A stretch of DNA of 64,000 nucleotides from Sphingobacterium detergens (GTDB taxonomy: Bacteria > Bacteroidota > Bacteroidia > Sphingobacteriales > Sphingobacteriaceae), in assembly GCF_003610355.1 (NCBI RefSeq), contig NZ_RAPY01000001.1:1116001-1180000 (forward strand), given 5' to 3'. Numbering within the stretch: the first letter of the stretch is position 1; each line of letters opens with the position of its first letter. The notes beneath the pieces were generated by a model that had not been told where the DNA came from, did not search any database, and was given only the letters and a program-made list of their open reading frames with translations. Shown one piece after another: positions 33,503-43,372 of the stretch. The position numbers and the translations under genes are program-made.

Positions 33503-33519
33503 TTTAGACAAATTCTAAA
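33503..33519. promoter_or_regulatory. Fur-like inverted repeat upstream of TonB receptor
   Basis: TTTAGA (33503-33508) and TCTAAA (33514-33519) flank CAAAT, about 40 bases before the receptor start. This resembles iron-regulator boxes of the Fur or DtxR kind in Bacteroidota. The match to the gene's probable role supports it; the binding protein is inferred. Confidence 0.5.
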
Positions 33520-33810
33520 CAAAAGTAATCTATATTTTTAAAATTCAAAACAAGCTTATAAATTCAGGCTGACAACAAACCTTTCGCCATTCACTTATAA
33601 TATTTACTATACTTAAACAAAAATATCTAATGGATATAATTATTTCCTCACAAAACTCTTAAACAACAAAAATAGACTACTAGCACTTATTTATATTCAA
33701 TAAATTTAAACTCAATTTTCACAAAAAATATAAAAAAAGCTGTCTAGCGCACTTATTTTTAGATTAGAAAGCCACCCCCTACTTGCTATCTCATGGTATA
33801 TTAATAAAAA

Positions 33811-33840
33811 GGCTACTCCCAGAAATTTCTAAGAGTAGCC
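33811..33840 (-). terminator. Terminator of macroglobulin gene
   Basis: GGCTACTC (33811-33818) pairs with GAGTAGCC (33833-33840), with an inner AGAA/TTCT stem. On the minus strand the stem runs into TTTTTATT, 27 bases after the stop codon. Confidence 0.85.
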
Positions 33841-33866
33841 AAAGTTTTAGATTTTTTCGTAAATAA

Positions 33867-36800
33867 TTAGGGTACGATGCTCAATACTGTATTTGTACTC
33901 CGGGCGTTAACGGCAGGATCATACATAGATTCAATTGTCGTGATTCCCGAACTAAAAGTCCCCAAGTTATTTGCTTTAACCTCATACTCGTAAATGGATC
34001 TCCCCTTAGATAAGCGATCCATAAAATAATTTGTTGAAGCATCTTTCGAGCTGAAATAGTAATTCTTCCGCCATTGATATCCCGAAGGACTATACACTGG
34101 CTCTACACCGGCTGGACGGCTATCTTTCAGATGAATGTATTGCATCTGCTCATCATTGATTACCGTAATCCTAACTTTGATACGTTCCCCCAGTTTAGCT
34201 TCCTTGGATTCTACCCATTGCCCTTTTCGTTCCACTAGATATACTTTCTGAACCGAAAGTGCATTTGTACTTGATTTTATTTGATCAAGATCAGCAAAAT
34301 ACTGATGAACAACAGCTCCATAAACCGTTCTTTCATTATGATTTTGAACTTGGATATCGAGATCGGTCTGCAAATCGACTTTATCGAACTGCTTACTGAC
34401 TTCGCCCAAAACAGTATTGCTCAATTCGGCCTTTTTGTTGTTAATCGAGATCTGTAACGTATTTTCAATAACAAAGTCTTTTGGATTGTTGGCCAGTAAC
34501 AGTGCATATATTGCATCTACAGTCATCCAGGTGTTATACCAATGATTTACTTGTTTGTTATAATAGATCCATTGGGTGACTTGATTTAACTGAGCCGGAT
34601 TGTTTATTTTGTACGCTTCCACGAGATAAGATTGCAAACTAATCTTATTGTACTGGTTTACGTTACTTTTCCAGTACATTCCTTTCTGCACATCGATCAC
34701 GGCCTCCTGATCAAGTCTATTCTTGATCTCCATACTCTGCTTGCCCTGGCCAAAGATCTGGCTCACAATCCATGTTTTCGCTGCCAATCCTGCGCTCCGA
34801 CCAGCGCTACTTAACGAAGAATTAACCAATTTGCGTTGCAATAACTGGAGGGAATCCTTCGGTATCGGATTAAATTCAGTCCAATATCGTCGTGCAAACA
34901 AATAGTCTATCCCCATATCGGTGCTGGCCTTTGGCGAAAATATAGCGGGATCCCGGTCGAGATATTGCGTAAGTTTTGAAGCCATCGCACGGATATCACT
35001 ATTGACCAAGCTTTTGTCTAAATAGAGTACCTTACCGATGATTTCCAGCATACGGATACTAATTTCAGTATTAGCCTGTCCGCCATCAAACCATGAAAAG
35101 GAACCATCTGTGGATTGATTATTACGTATTTTTTGTTCAACAGCGTTGATTTCCGCTTGTATATCCGTTCCAAAGAACGCTGCAATTTTCTTCAATCGTT
35201 CGGCATCACCCTGTATGTCACGCAACCAAGGCATTTCTTCCATTTTGAACTCATTTAAACTACTATTCTCCTCCAATCGGCCTTTTTTTGTATCAACATC
35301 CAATTTTTTAAAGTAGTCTGTCACCGCCGGATAATGCAACTGAATATATTGAGCCATCTTGAGACCAAACCACTTACTGCTCAATTGTTCGTTGCATTCG
35401 TAAGGATAATTTTTCAGGTAGTCCAGTGCGGAGAGTATTTCCAAAATGGGATTGCTTTGTACCTGGATTCTCCCCATCAGATTGTCCTTCGCACTTCCCT
35501 TTACCGTAAAATTTTTGGATTCACCGGCTTTTAGGACAATCGTTTCGGTATCGCCAATCAGTATCTTATTTGGCAGCACGGGTATTTCTACAATCTCACC
35601 ATCCGAAAACTCGCCACCTGCTGCAACGATGCGGATTTGTATTGTCGGATATTCTGCCGGAATCTTTAACGACCATTCCACTGTGCTGTTATTGGATGGC
35701 TTGACACTAAAGTTTTTTAGTACTGAATCGACCTGGAAAGCAGTTGAAACCACTTGATTATTTCGTGGATCGATAAGCTCTATTTTTGTATTTCCCTCAA
35801 TACGTTCTTTGCTCAAGTTTTGAATCTGTGCCTTGATTGTTAACTGGTCATTCGTTCTAAAATAACGTGGGATATTCGGACGCAACATCAACTGCTTTTG
35901 GGTTTGTGTAAAATACGTCCCGCTAGCCGATGCCAGATGCTGATCATGAGCGAAAAGCAGCAATTTCCATTTCGTCAATGCTTCGGGACTATCAAATTCA
36001 AAACTGATATTCCCTGCTTCATCCGTATACAAATTGGGATAGAAGAAAGCTGTTTCCTGTAGATTGGTGCGAGCTTTTATATGCTGTAGATGTTTATCCG
36101 CTGGTAAATCCATCGCACTGCTACCTACTTCCATTGCACCTATTCCAAAATGAGCTACTTCCTCATTTACCACCATATATTCTGCGTTTGCATCCGCCTC
36201 AACTGGAGGCTCATACATAAGCGCCGAAGCCGGTAATGGACTTGACTGTTTTGCCACCACAGACACCCCTCTGGCACGTGTCTGGAGTACCTCACGTAAG
36301 AGACTCGGATCCCGTAATTCATCATACATGATCGCTGTCGTCCTATAAGCTTGCTCGTCGATTAACTCTTCGTATTTGGCATCCCGTTCCAAGGAATTTT
36401 CACCGTAACCCTGACGGGTTGACAACAGATCATAGTTGTAAATTTCATCACGCCGATTATCCGTATAGACCCCATAGAAATTCGAAGTAAAAATGTTCCC
36501 TGAATAGGTCTGCTGTTGAAAAGCATTAATAATATAGTAGTTATTTGACCTCGGATAATAGGGATAACGAAATTGGAAAGAGCCAAAAGCGTGGCTAGCG
36601 AATGCGTCCAAAGATGCATCATACATTGTCGCTAATACCTCGGTGGCGATGGGTTTATCCTCTTGTTTTACCGTAAAACTCCATTTTTCTTTTTGACCGG
36701 GCGTTATTTTATCCCTAAATGTCTTCGTCCGGATTGTTAGTTCCTTATTTTGTTGCGAAATAGGGATAACAATCTGGGATAGCGTCATTTTATTATCCAC

Positions 36801-39752
36801 CAGAAATAATGCATTCAGTTGCAGTTGCCCCACGACATCCTGTTCAGTCAGCACAAATTGATAGGCAATACGACCATCTTTCCAACTTAGTACCTTTGTC
36901 TCTAATTTCTGCGAAGCCCGCTCACGAAACAGCAGTAGTTTTCTGGCATTTTTAACATCCGTCTGCATATTGATGGTAACCTGATCGCCAATTTTGTATT
37001 TGACTTTATCCAACTGGTAGGAGAAAAACTGCTGGTCGCTTAGTTTCTTATCTTTCGACCGGTACAGACTAGTGAAGCTAATAGCGCGCACCGTATCCCC
37101 TTCCTGTATACTGATGGCTTCGATCTGATATCGTCCCCAATCAAACTGTAATGAGTCCAGTATGATCTTGCTCGTATCTGCGTTATCAAAATCATAACTG
37201 GCTATCTTCGTTTTTTTCTCTTCTTTTTCGAGCGAAGCCGGATCAAAATAAAGCGGGAAATACTTGCTATAAAGATCTTTTGAAAGCAGGTGGTACTCCG
37301 CCCTTCCGAAACTTCCCCGATATTCATCTGTCAGCGGAAGACTTGCCTGTTCCAATTTATAAATGTTGACCTTTCCGCTGAATTTTAATGGGAAACCATT
37401 TTGATTCTGCTTTAAAATGGTAACATCCCGCCATTTTTTTTCTTCCATCAGATTCGGTACCTGAATCTGGAGCTGCCATGGACGGGATGAATAGGTATAA
37501 CCTCCAGAAGCCATCTGCATCTCGCCTGTCTGATTGATCACCTCAGCCTGGTATACCAATACATAATCTTTCAATCCGGAAAACTGACGATCCATCAATG
37601 GCACCCGTATCGTAAAGTTTCCCTTGGCATCAACGGTTGTGGTAGAATCACTATGAACGATATCCTTTCCTTCCTTGGCATTATAAAACGAAACTTTATA
37701 CTTCACTGCTGCGCCAATTAGCGAAACACCTGAAAGGCTCTCCGCCTTGCCAATGAATACCGCTGTATCTTTCGAAGTATAGGTGAACTTATTTGGCTCA
37801 AAAGTTACTTCAAATGTTGGACGTTTATATTCTTCAACCTGAAAATATTGCTGATCAAGCTGTTTAGAATCGTGAAAAACCAATAGATTATAATTTCCGC
37901 TCAATGACTTTGATGGCAATTGGAAACTTGCATGGACAGATCCAAATAGATTGGTTGTCAAACTGATCGAGTCAATTTTCTGACGATTGGCATCCTGAAG
38001 ATAGATTTTCACATTTTGCTTTTCCAGGACTTTACCCTGTTCTACATGATCATCGTAAAGAATAGTCTTAAAATAGACCTTTTGCCCAGGACGGTAGATG
38101 GCTCTATCCAGCAAAGTGAGCGCTCGCATATTTGTTCTTTTATTGCTCTCCTCTACAGACGTAATCCGATCTTCATAATAAACATTATTTTGCTGCTTAT
38201 CCAAAGGAATCATCGCTTTTTCCCCATGAAGCAACAGCATGTGATTATGTAAGTAGGCTGCATTTTTGGGAGAATAGGTGGATTTGTAATTGAACTCGCC
38301 CGCAGCATTAGTCTTTAATTGTGTGATCAGTTTAGGCAGTGCTTTATTTCTCAATTGATAAAGTTCCACCATTTCATTTGCGTAGGGAGCGCCCGTTTTC
38401 CGGTTCAATAGCAAACCCGTATAGACAAATTCATTTTGAGGTTTTATATTTATACTTCCAGACAAAAATGCATCAGAAATAATCAACTGAGAAACAGCTA
38501 CATCCCGATCCCGACCGTTATCTTGAAATGATTTATTATTACCGATCAAAATCGTGTAGGTACCAGCTTTAAGGGGATTAATTTTATAAATTGTATTGTG
38601 CGTCGTATAATCTTTAAAGGCTTTCAATGCCACCTGTTCCTCATAGACCACTGGTGCATTTACTGTAGTCTGATAACTTGCGGAATCATATTTTACCGTA
38701 AAGTCCTTTACGCCCTTAGGCGTAGGACTAGTATTATAAATACGGATATATAAAGTATCCACATTCGTGTGGTTAACCTGGAAAGGAACATATTCGTCCG
38801 TCGGTGCCGTTCTTTTATAATTTAGCCTGATGAAAGCCTTTTTTATTTCCCTCGTTAAATTATCTACATTCGAAATCCAGGGCGATTTTGGATATTCTTT
38901 TAACGCTTGTTCAAGATATGTAATTGCCTTTGTCTTTTTCCCAATATCGTTGAAACTTGCCGCCAACCGATAAAGTAAAAATGCGTTGTAGTCACTTTTA
39001 TAGGTTTTTATATGCTTCAGGTAGTCTCCTTCCTGCTCTTCGATATTATTCCATTTCCAACCATAAGACATGATATAGCTGCTTGCATCTGAATAATCAT
39101 TCTTGGTGCTGATTGCCAACAATTGCTTTTTAAGTTTATCCTTATCAGCCGCATTAGTAGCTTTTAATGTATTCAAAAAATCTAGATATTGATAACCTAA
39201 AAAATGGTAAAGAGTGGGATTCAGGCTCATATTTCGTGTTTCGACAAACAGCCCCTTCCAGCGCGCTATAGGTTCCGCACTTAAACTGTTTACATCCGAA
39301 ATTGAGAGACGAAAAATAGAATCGATCATACCGATTTTACCTTTTGCATCTTTTGCTACAAATTTGTTCTGGCTTTTACTTGCATATCGGTTGATATTCG
39401 AAAATAAATAAAGTGCATAAAAGTTTTGGAGAACCGATTTATCCAGCTTTTCTGCAATCCGGATATTGTCTTCAAAATGTTTCTGGATACGCAAAAAAGC
39501 GGAATCTTCAGATTGGTTTACTTCCAACACTTTCCCTTCCGCCAAAAATGCACGTACCCATTCCGCCTGGTTTCCAGAGCGTCGAGCTTCGGCTTTAATA
39601 TCCGCCAATATGGGCAATGTCTGTGTGAAGTTTTTAATTGCAATAAGTCTTTCGACCTCATTCCACTTTGTCTCCACCTTGCCTGGCTTAAGCTCCTGCG
39701 AAAATCCCCAGATTGGGAGACATGTCAACAATAACCAAATGTATCTTTTCAT
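33867..39752 (-). CDS. Giant alpha-2-macroglobulin family protein
   Basis: This 1961-residue exported protein has a signal peptide (MKRYIWLLLTCLPIWGFSQ). A helical N-terminal third with repeat-like segments comes first, then macroglobulin MG domains (RAIYRPGQKVYFKTILYDDH is the MG2 signature, about residue 560). The bait/ANA region and the alpha-helical thioester domain follow, with YPYECNEQ near residue 1453: the CxEQ thioester motif is kept. Such proteins trap proteases at the cell surface and may guard the periplasm. The usual partner penicillin-binding protein 1C gene is not next to it. The ATG at 39752 is set by the signal peptide. The frame extends upstream to another ATG at 39827. Confidence 0.9.
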   Translation of the reverse strand: MKRYIWLLLTCLPIWGFSQELKPGKVETKWNEVERLIAIKNFTQTLPILADIKAEARRSGNQAEWVRAFLAEGKVLEVNQSEDSAFLRIQKHFEDNIRIAEKLDKSVLQNFYALYLFSNINRYASKSQNKFVAKDAKGKIGMIDSIFRLSISDVNSLSAEPIARWKGLFVETRNMSLNPTLYHFLGYQYLDFLNTLKATNAADKDKLKKQLLAISTKNDYSDASSYIMSYGWKWNNIEEQEGDYLKHIKTYKSDYNAFLLYRLAASFNDIGKKTKAITYLEQALKEYPKSPWISNVDNLTREIKKAFIRLNYKRTAPTDEYVPFQVNHTNVDTLYIRIYNTSPTPKGVKDFTVKYDSASYQTTVNAPVVYEEQVALKAFKDYTTHNTIYKINPLKAGTYTILIGNNKSFQDNGRDRDVAVSQLIISDAFLSGSINIKPQNEFVYTGLLLNRKTGAPYANEMVELYQLRNKALPKLITQLKTNAAGEFNYKSTYSPKNAAYLHNHMLLLHGEKAMIPLDKQQNNVYYEDRITSVEESNKRTNMRALTLLDRAIYRPGQKVYFKTILYDDHVEQGKVLEKQNVKIYLQDANRQKIDSISLTTNLFGSVHASFQLPSKSLSGNYNLLVFHDSKQLDQQYFQVEEYKRPTFEVTFEPNKFTYTSKDTAVFIGKAESLSGVSLIGAAVKYKVSFYNAKEGKDIVHSDSTTTVDAKGNFTIRVPLMDRQFSGLKDYVLVYQAEVINQTGEMQMASGGYTYSSRPWQLQIQVPNLMEEKKWRDVTILKQNQNGFPLKFSGKVNIYKLEQASLPLTDEYRGSFGRAEYHLLSKDLYSKYFPLYFDPASLEKEEKKTKIASYDFDNADTSKIILDSLQFDWGRYQIEAISIQEGDTVRAISFTSLYRSKDKKLSDQQFFSYQLDKVKYKIGDQVTINMQTDVKNARKLLLFRERASQKLETKVLSWKDGRIAYQFVLTEQDVVGQLQLNALFLVDNKMTLSQIVIPISQQNKELTIRTKTFRDKITPGQKEKWSFTVKQEDKPIATEVLATMYDASLDAFASHAFGSFQFRYPYYPRSNNYYIINAFQQQTYSGNIFTSNFYGVYTDNRRDEIYNYDLLSTRQGYGENSLERDAKYEELIDEQAYRTTAIMYDELRDPSLLREVLQTRARGVSVVAKQSSPLPASALMYEPPVEADANAEYMVVNEEVAHFGIGAMEVGSSAMDLPADKHLQHIKARTNLQETAFFYPNLYTDEAGNISFEFDSPEALTKWKLLLFAHDQHLASASGTYFTQTQKQLMLRPNIPRYFRTNDQLTIKAQIQNLSKERIEGNTKIELIDPRNNQVVSTAFQVDSVLKNFSVKPSNNSTVEWSLKIPAEYPTIQIRIVAAGGEFSDGEIVEIPVLPNKILIGDTETIVLKAGESKNFTVKGSAKDNLMGRIQVQSNPILEILSALDYLKNYPYECNEQLSSKWFGLKMAQYIQLHYPAVTDYFKKLDVDTKKGRLEENSSLNEFKMEEMPWLRDIQGDAERLKKIAAFFGTDIQAEINAVEQKIRNNQSTDGSFSWFDGGQANTEISIRMLEIIGKVLYLDKSLVNSDIRAMASKLTQYLDRDPAIFSPKASTDMGIDYLFARRYWTEFNPIPKDSLQLLQRKLVNSSLSSAGRSAGLAAKTWIVSQIFGQGKQSMEIKNRLDQEAVIDVQKGMYWKSNVNQYNKISLQSYLVEAYKINNPAQLNQVTQWIYYNKQVNHWYNTWMTVDAIYALLLANNPKDFVIENTLQISINNKKAELSNTVLGEVSKQFDKVDLQTDLDIQVQNHNERTVYGAVVHQYFADLDQIKSSTNALSVQKVYLVERKGQWVESKEAKLGERIKVRITVINDEQMQYIHLKDSRPAGVEPVYSPSGYQWRKNYYFSSKDASTNYFMDRLSKGRSIYEYEVKANNLGTFSSGITTIESMYDPAVNARSTNTVLSIVP

Positions 39753-39919
39753 ATAATACGACGCTAAATATCTACTAAATATGAGCATTTTTTTTCTGAA
39801 AGGATGCAGTAAATAAATAGATTCCATAATCGTTTAAGAAAAAATTAAATAGCACCCTATTTAGCATCCCGAAAGCGTATTTTACTTCTTTTATTTATCT
39901 TTACGATAAAATACAGCAT

Positions 39920-40720
39920 ATGGGTTATTTAAAATTTACGAGCATCTCTTTCTTTGTGGTCCTAATCTTATCCGCATGTCAAAATAAGGCTACGAATTCA
40001 ACGTCCACAAAACAAGAGGCTGCAATGGATACAACAATTCCTCCTCAGCAATCACAAGCTGAAAAAGCCCTTCCAGCTGCATCAGCACCAATGAACAATC
40101 CGACGGACTCCATGATAGATGGTCAGGTTTTAATACCTTTTGCCTATCGGATCTGGGATGATAACAATGTATCCAAAGTGATTAACAACGGCTGGTTGGA
40201 ACTTCATCGTAAAAACGGAAAATATAACGTTGCACCAGCGAAATATACCATTACTTATGAGAAAGAAGAACCTTGTTCGGGCTTACCCACAGAAACCATA
40301 AATCCGCAAAATGATGTGTTGGTATTTTTTAACATATCAGCTATACAGAATGGTTCCGTAGACAGTATAGCGCTCCCCAATAAGATTATTCCACCCAATA
40401 AACCGGTTGAATTTACCTATAAAAACGACCGCTATGAGTTGCGTGCTACTGGCATTGAATTCTATAAGGATGAGGATCAGAAACCCAATGCAAGATATAC
40501 ATTAAAACTTTTTATCAATGGTCAGTATCAGCGGACTTTGATCGACCAGACCGCTTATCATGACACAGCGACGGCGCTTGAATTTATTGGTGACCTCGAT
40601 CGGGATGGTAAATTGGACTTCGTTATCTCCAGTCCCCGTGATTACGAAGAATCGAGAACAGTCATCATTCTATCTACAGCAGCATATCCTTTTGTTGGTA
40701 CAGTACAGTTTGATTGTTAG
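39920..40720 (+). CDS. Hypothetical lipoprotein, 266 aa
   Basis: This 266-residue protein has a lipoprotein signal (MGYLKFTSISFFVVLILSAC; Cys near residue 20). A Thr/Ser/Gln/Ala-rich linker leads to a beta-rich domain with PFAYRIWDDNNVSKVINNGW and PCSGLPTETINPQNDV. A C-terminal EF-hand/FG-GAP-like block, FIGDLDRDGKLDFVIS, often binds calcium. I cannot assign a function. It is divergent from the macroglobulin, so a shared cell-envelope role is possible. Confidence 0.75.
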   Translation: MGYLKFTSISFFVVLILSACQNKATNSTSTKQEAAMDTTIPPQQSQAEKALPAASAPMNNPTDSMIDGQVLIPFAYRIWDDNNVSKVINNGWLELHRKNGKYNVAPAKYTITYEKEEPCSGLPTETINPQNDVLVFFNISAIQNGSVDSIALPNKIIPPNKPVEFTYKNDRYELRATGIEFYKDEDQKPNARYTLKLFINGQYQRTLIDQTAYHDTATALEFIGDLDRDGKLDFVISSPRDYEESRTVIILSTAAYPFVGTVQFDC

Positions 40721-41085
40721 TTGGTCTTTTTTTAATATGTCATTCTCTTATTGTAACCTTAAAGATCATAATTTACCCAAAATACGAGATCAAAAATCAA
40801 GCAACTCCACTGTCTAAAAACGATCAAAATAAAACAGTTATTTTTTTATATATTTAATAAATAATTCATATCCAGTTAATATCAGTTTCGTTCCTTTATA
40901 ATAGAATAATTAATGCAGTTAACACTTTAATGTATCAATTATGAAAACGATCAACTATTTTTTCCAACGGATTATATTTAGAATCTTTTTAGGTCGATTC
41001 AGTTCATTCTATTCACCACTAAGATTCCACAAAAATTAATTCATATTCAGGTCGGATGACACATCCGACAGCTATATTTCAATAA
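40721..41085. other. 365-base gap with a short basic ORF
   Basis: Between the lipoprotein and the GH1 gene no long gene is seen. An ORF of 32 codons (40941-41039) is the only feature of note. The rest is AT-rich and carries no clear terminator. Confidence 0.55.
40941..41039 (+). CDS. Short basic ORF upstream of the beta-glucosidase
   Basis: A 32-residue frame opens with ATGAAAACG and encodes MKTINYFFQRIIFRIFLG followed by RFSSFYSPLRFHKN, a basic amphipathic peptide. It ends 46 bases before the GH1 start. It could be a leader peptide, a small membrane-active protein or chance. No family is recognised. Confidence 0.3.
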   Translation: MKTINYFFQRIIFRIFLGRFSSFYSPLRFHKN

Positions 41086-42420
41086 ATGCATTTAACCAAA
41101 GATGCCTTTGGCAAAGATTTTATTTGGGGAGTATCTACCGCCGCTTATCAAATCGAGGGGGCACATGATCAACATGGCAAAGGCCCTTCAATATGGGATA
41201 TCTTTGTAAAGAAAAGAAACCGTATATTTCAAAATCAACATGGCGATCATGCCTGTGATTTCTACAACCGTTACATGCAGGATCTGGCCTTAATGCAAGG
41301 TATGCATATTCCTAACTATCGTTTTTCCTTATCCTGGAGCCGTATCCTGCCGAATGGTATTGGGCAGCCCAATCAGTCAGGTATGGATTTCTATGATCGC
41401 CTGATCGACCTCTCCCTGGAACTGGGGATTACACCTTGGGTTACGCTATATCACTGGGATCTCCCCCATGCCTTAGAAAAAAAAGGTGGTTGGGTCAACC
41501 GTGATGTCAAAGATTGGTTTGGTGAATTTGTATCCACATGTGTTGCCCGTTATGGAGATCGTGTCAAAAATTGGATGGTGCTTAATGAGCCAACCGTATT
41601 TACGGCTGCAGGATACTTCTTTGGTGTACATGCTCCGGAAAGAAAAGGTTTGGGCAACTTTCTTGCGGCGGCTCACCATGCTGCATTAGCACAAGCACAT
41701 GGCGCTAGGATCATAAAATCATTACAACCGGACAGCCAGGTGGGTACGACTTTTTCCTGTTCCCATGTAGAACCATTCACAGCAAGGGAAAAAGATGTGA
41801 TTGCGGCAAAAAAAGCCGATGTATTACTCAATAGATTGTTTATCGAGCCATTACTGGGTATGGGCTACCCTACACAGGAAATCAAAATTCTCAATCGAAT
41901 TGAAAAATATATCAAACAAGGTGATGAGAACGATTTAAAGTTTGATATGGACTTTATCGGTATTCAAAATTATACCCGTGAGATGATTCGCTATGCCATG
42001 TTTGTTCCCTATCTTCAGGCAAAGATCGTGACGGCCAAGGAACGTAAAGTTGAAATGACCGAAATGAACTGGGAAGTATACCCCAGCTCCATTTACCAAA
42101 TGCTGAAAAAATTCAGTAGCTATCCCAATATGCCGCCACTCATTGTCACCGAAAATGGAGCTGCTTTTAAGGATCAAATTGAGCATGGACAGGTACATGA
42201 TCCCAGACGGTTGAACTATCTGCAAGAAGCCATACAACATGTCTATCAGGCAAAAAAAGAAGGCGTAAATGTAAAAGGCTACTTCGTCTGGACTTTTTTA
42301 GACAATTTCGAATGGGCGGAAGGATATCGGCCACGATTCGGGTTGGTGTATGTTGATTTTCAAAACCAGCAGCGTATTATAAAATCCTCTGGCCATTGGT
42401 ATGCCAATTTCTTAAAATAA
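41086..42420 (+). CDS. GH1 family beta-glucosidase
   Basis: This 444-residue (beta/alpha)8-barrel enzyme has the GH1 start FIWGVSTAAYQIEGA, acid/base E168 in LNEPTVF and nucleophile E356 in IVTENGAA. YFVWTFLDNFEWAEGYRPRFG near the end is also diagnostic. There is no signal peptide, so it probably hydrolyses beta-linked gluco-oligosaccharides in the cytosol. It may finish the breakdown of sugars released by the beta-glucan locus at 46-56 kb, although it is not in that operon. Length is normal for the family. Confidence 0.94.
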   Translation: MHLTKDAFGKDFIWGVSTAAYQIEGAHDQHGKGPSIWDIFVKKRNRIFQNQHGDHACDFYNRYMQDLALMQGMHIPNYRFSLSWSRILPNGIGQPNQSGMDFYDRLIDLSLELGITPWVTLYHWDLPHALEKKGGWVNRDVKDWFGEFVSTCVARYGDRVKNWMVLNEPTVFTAAGYFFGVHAPERKGLGNFLAAAHHAALAQAHGARIIKSLQPDSQVGTTFSCSHVEPFTAREKDVIAAKKADVLLNRLFIEPLLGMGYPTQEIKILNRIEKYIKQGDENDLKFDMDFIGIQNYTREMIRYAMFVPYLQAKIVTAKERKVEMTEMNWEVYPSSIYQMLKKFSSYPNMPPLIVTENGAAFKDQIEHGQVHDPRRLNYLQEAIQHVYQAKKEGVNVKGYFVWTFLDNFEWAEGYRPRFGLVYVDFQNQQRIIKSSGHWYANFLK

Positions 42421-42423
42421 ACC

Positions 42424-43245
42424 TTACTTATTTTCCGGACGGTGTTTCCGTCTATTGACCAGTTTCAACAACAAGGGAACCAATAGAATGGCCAGTAAGA
42501 TACTGATCATACTAACGACTGTATTTTGTCCATTATCGCCCAGGAAGTAAATCGAAAGACCAGCTAACAGACATGGAACCCCAAAAACCAGAATTTTCAC
42601 CCATGCTAATTCGGTCTCGGCCTGACGAGTATCGCGAAGGGGAATAGCCTCGACCACTTTAGCCTCTCCTGCATTGAAATAAGCTAAAATTTGTGTTATT
42701 TCAGATGCTGTTAATTCCCGCGGTCGCAAAATCTCTCCTTTTACAACAATGAGCAATCCACGCTCGTCCTGTTGAATACTATCAATATCCTTTGTTTTAA
42801 AGTATTTCCTATACCCCATTGGGTTAAGAGCGTATCCTTTATAATCACTTCCGGGACAGAGACAGGAGAAGTTATCCGCATTCAGTGAAAAAATAATATC
42901 GGTATGATCATCGCGAATAGCCGCTATAAAAGCTATCACAGCGTGAATACAACTTAGTGCCAGAAATTGAATTATAAATATCCAAAAAGACAGCTGTAAT
43001 AACCAGGATACAAGCAGCGCCAAAAGAACCAAAGCAATGGAAAACCATTTTAGGTGTACGATCAGATTTATTTTGCGGTTCAGAAAATAGCTAGCAATCA
43101 CGCAGATGACAGAAACTATACCTGATTTCCACTCCCAAAAGATGGAAAGAAAACCTATGAAGAAAATAAGGCTATACAATACCAGTGTGAAATAATCCCC
43201 ACTTTTACCTAAATTTTTCCGTTCGATTTGGATACTATTTCCCAA
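42424..43245 (-). CDS. Hypothetical membrane protein with PH-like middle domain
   Basis: This 273-residue protein has about four N-terminal membrane helices (for example LVLYSLIFFIGFLSIFW and SIALVLLALLVSWLL), a soluble middle domain (about 120-195) and two C-terminal helices (VFGVPCLLAGLSIYFLG; ISILLAILLVPLLLKLV). The middle part has the strand pattern of PH-like membrane domains (KTKDIDSIQQDERGLLIVVK). The only start in frame is TTG at 43245, just after a stop, so the start is uncertain. Two smaller PH-like proteins follow divergently. Confidence 0.6.
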   Translation of the reverse strand: MGNSIQIERKNLGKSGDYFTLVLYSLIFFIGFLSIFWEWKSGIVSVICVIASYFLNRKINLIVHLKWFSIALVLLALLVSWLLQLSFWIFIIQFLALSCIHAVIAFIAAIRDDHTDIIFSLNADNFSCLCPGSDYKGYALNPMGYRKYFKTKDIDSIQQDERGLLIVVKGEILRPRELTASEITQILAYFNAGEAKVVEAIPLRDTRQAETELAWVKILVFGVPCLLAGLSIYFLGDNGQNTVVSMISILLAILLVPLLLKLVNRRKHRPENK

Positions 43246-43372
43246 GTTTCAACGCTTTTAAAATAATGACTTCTTTCTTGTTCGCTTATATAGCATTAAT
43301 TGGATAAAGATATTTATATTTATCCAATTAATGAATATTTAAATAGAGAGATAAGCAGGCTAAATTTGACTT

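Larger units (their letters stand above)
33465..33866. other. 402-base AT-rich gap
   Basis: No gene is seen. The gap holds the Fur-like inverted repeat (33503-33519) next to the TonB receptor start and the terminator of the macroglobulin gene (33811-33840). The roughly 290 bases between them are very AT-rich and show nothing else I can support. Confidence 0.6.
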
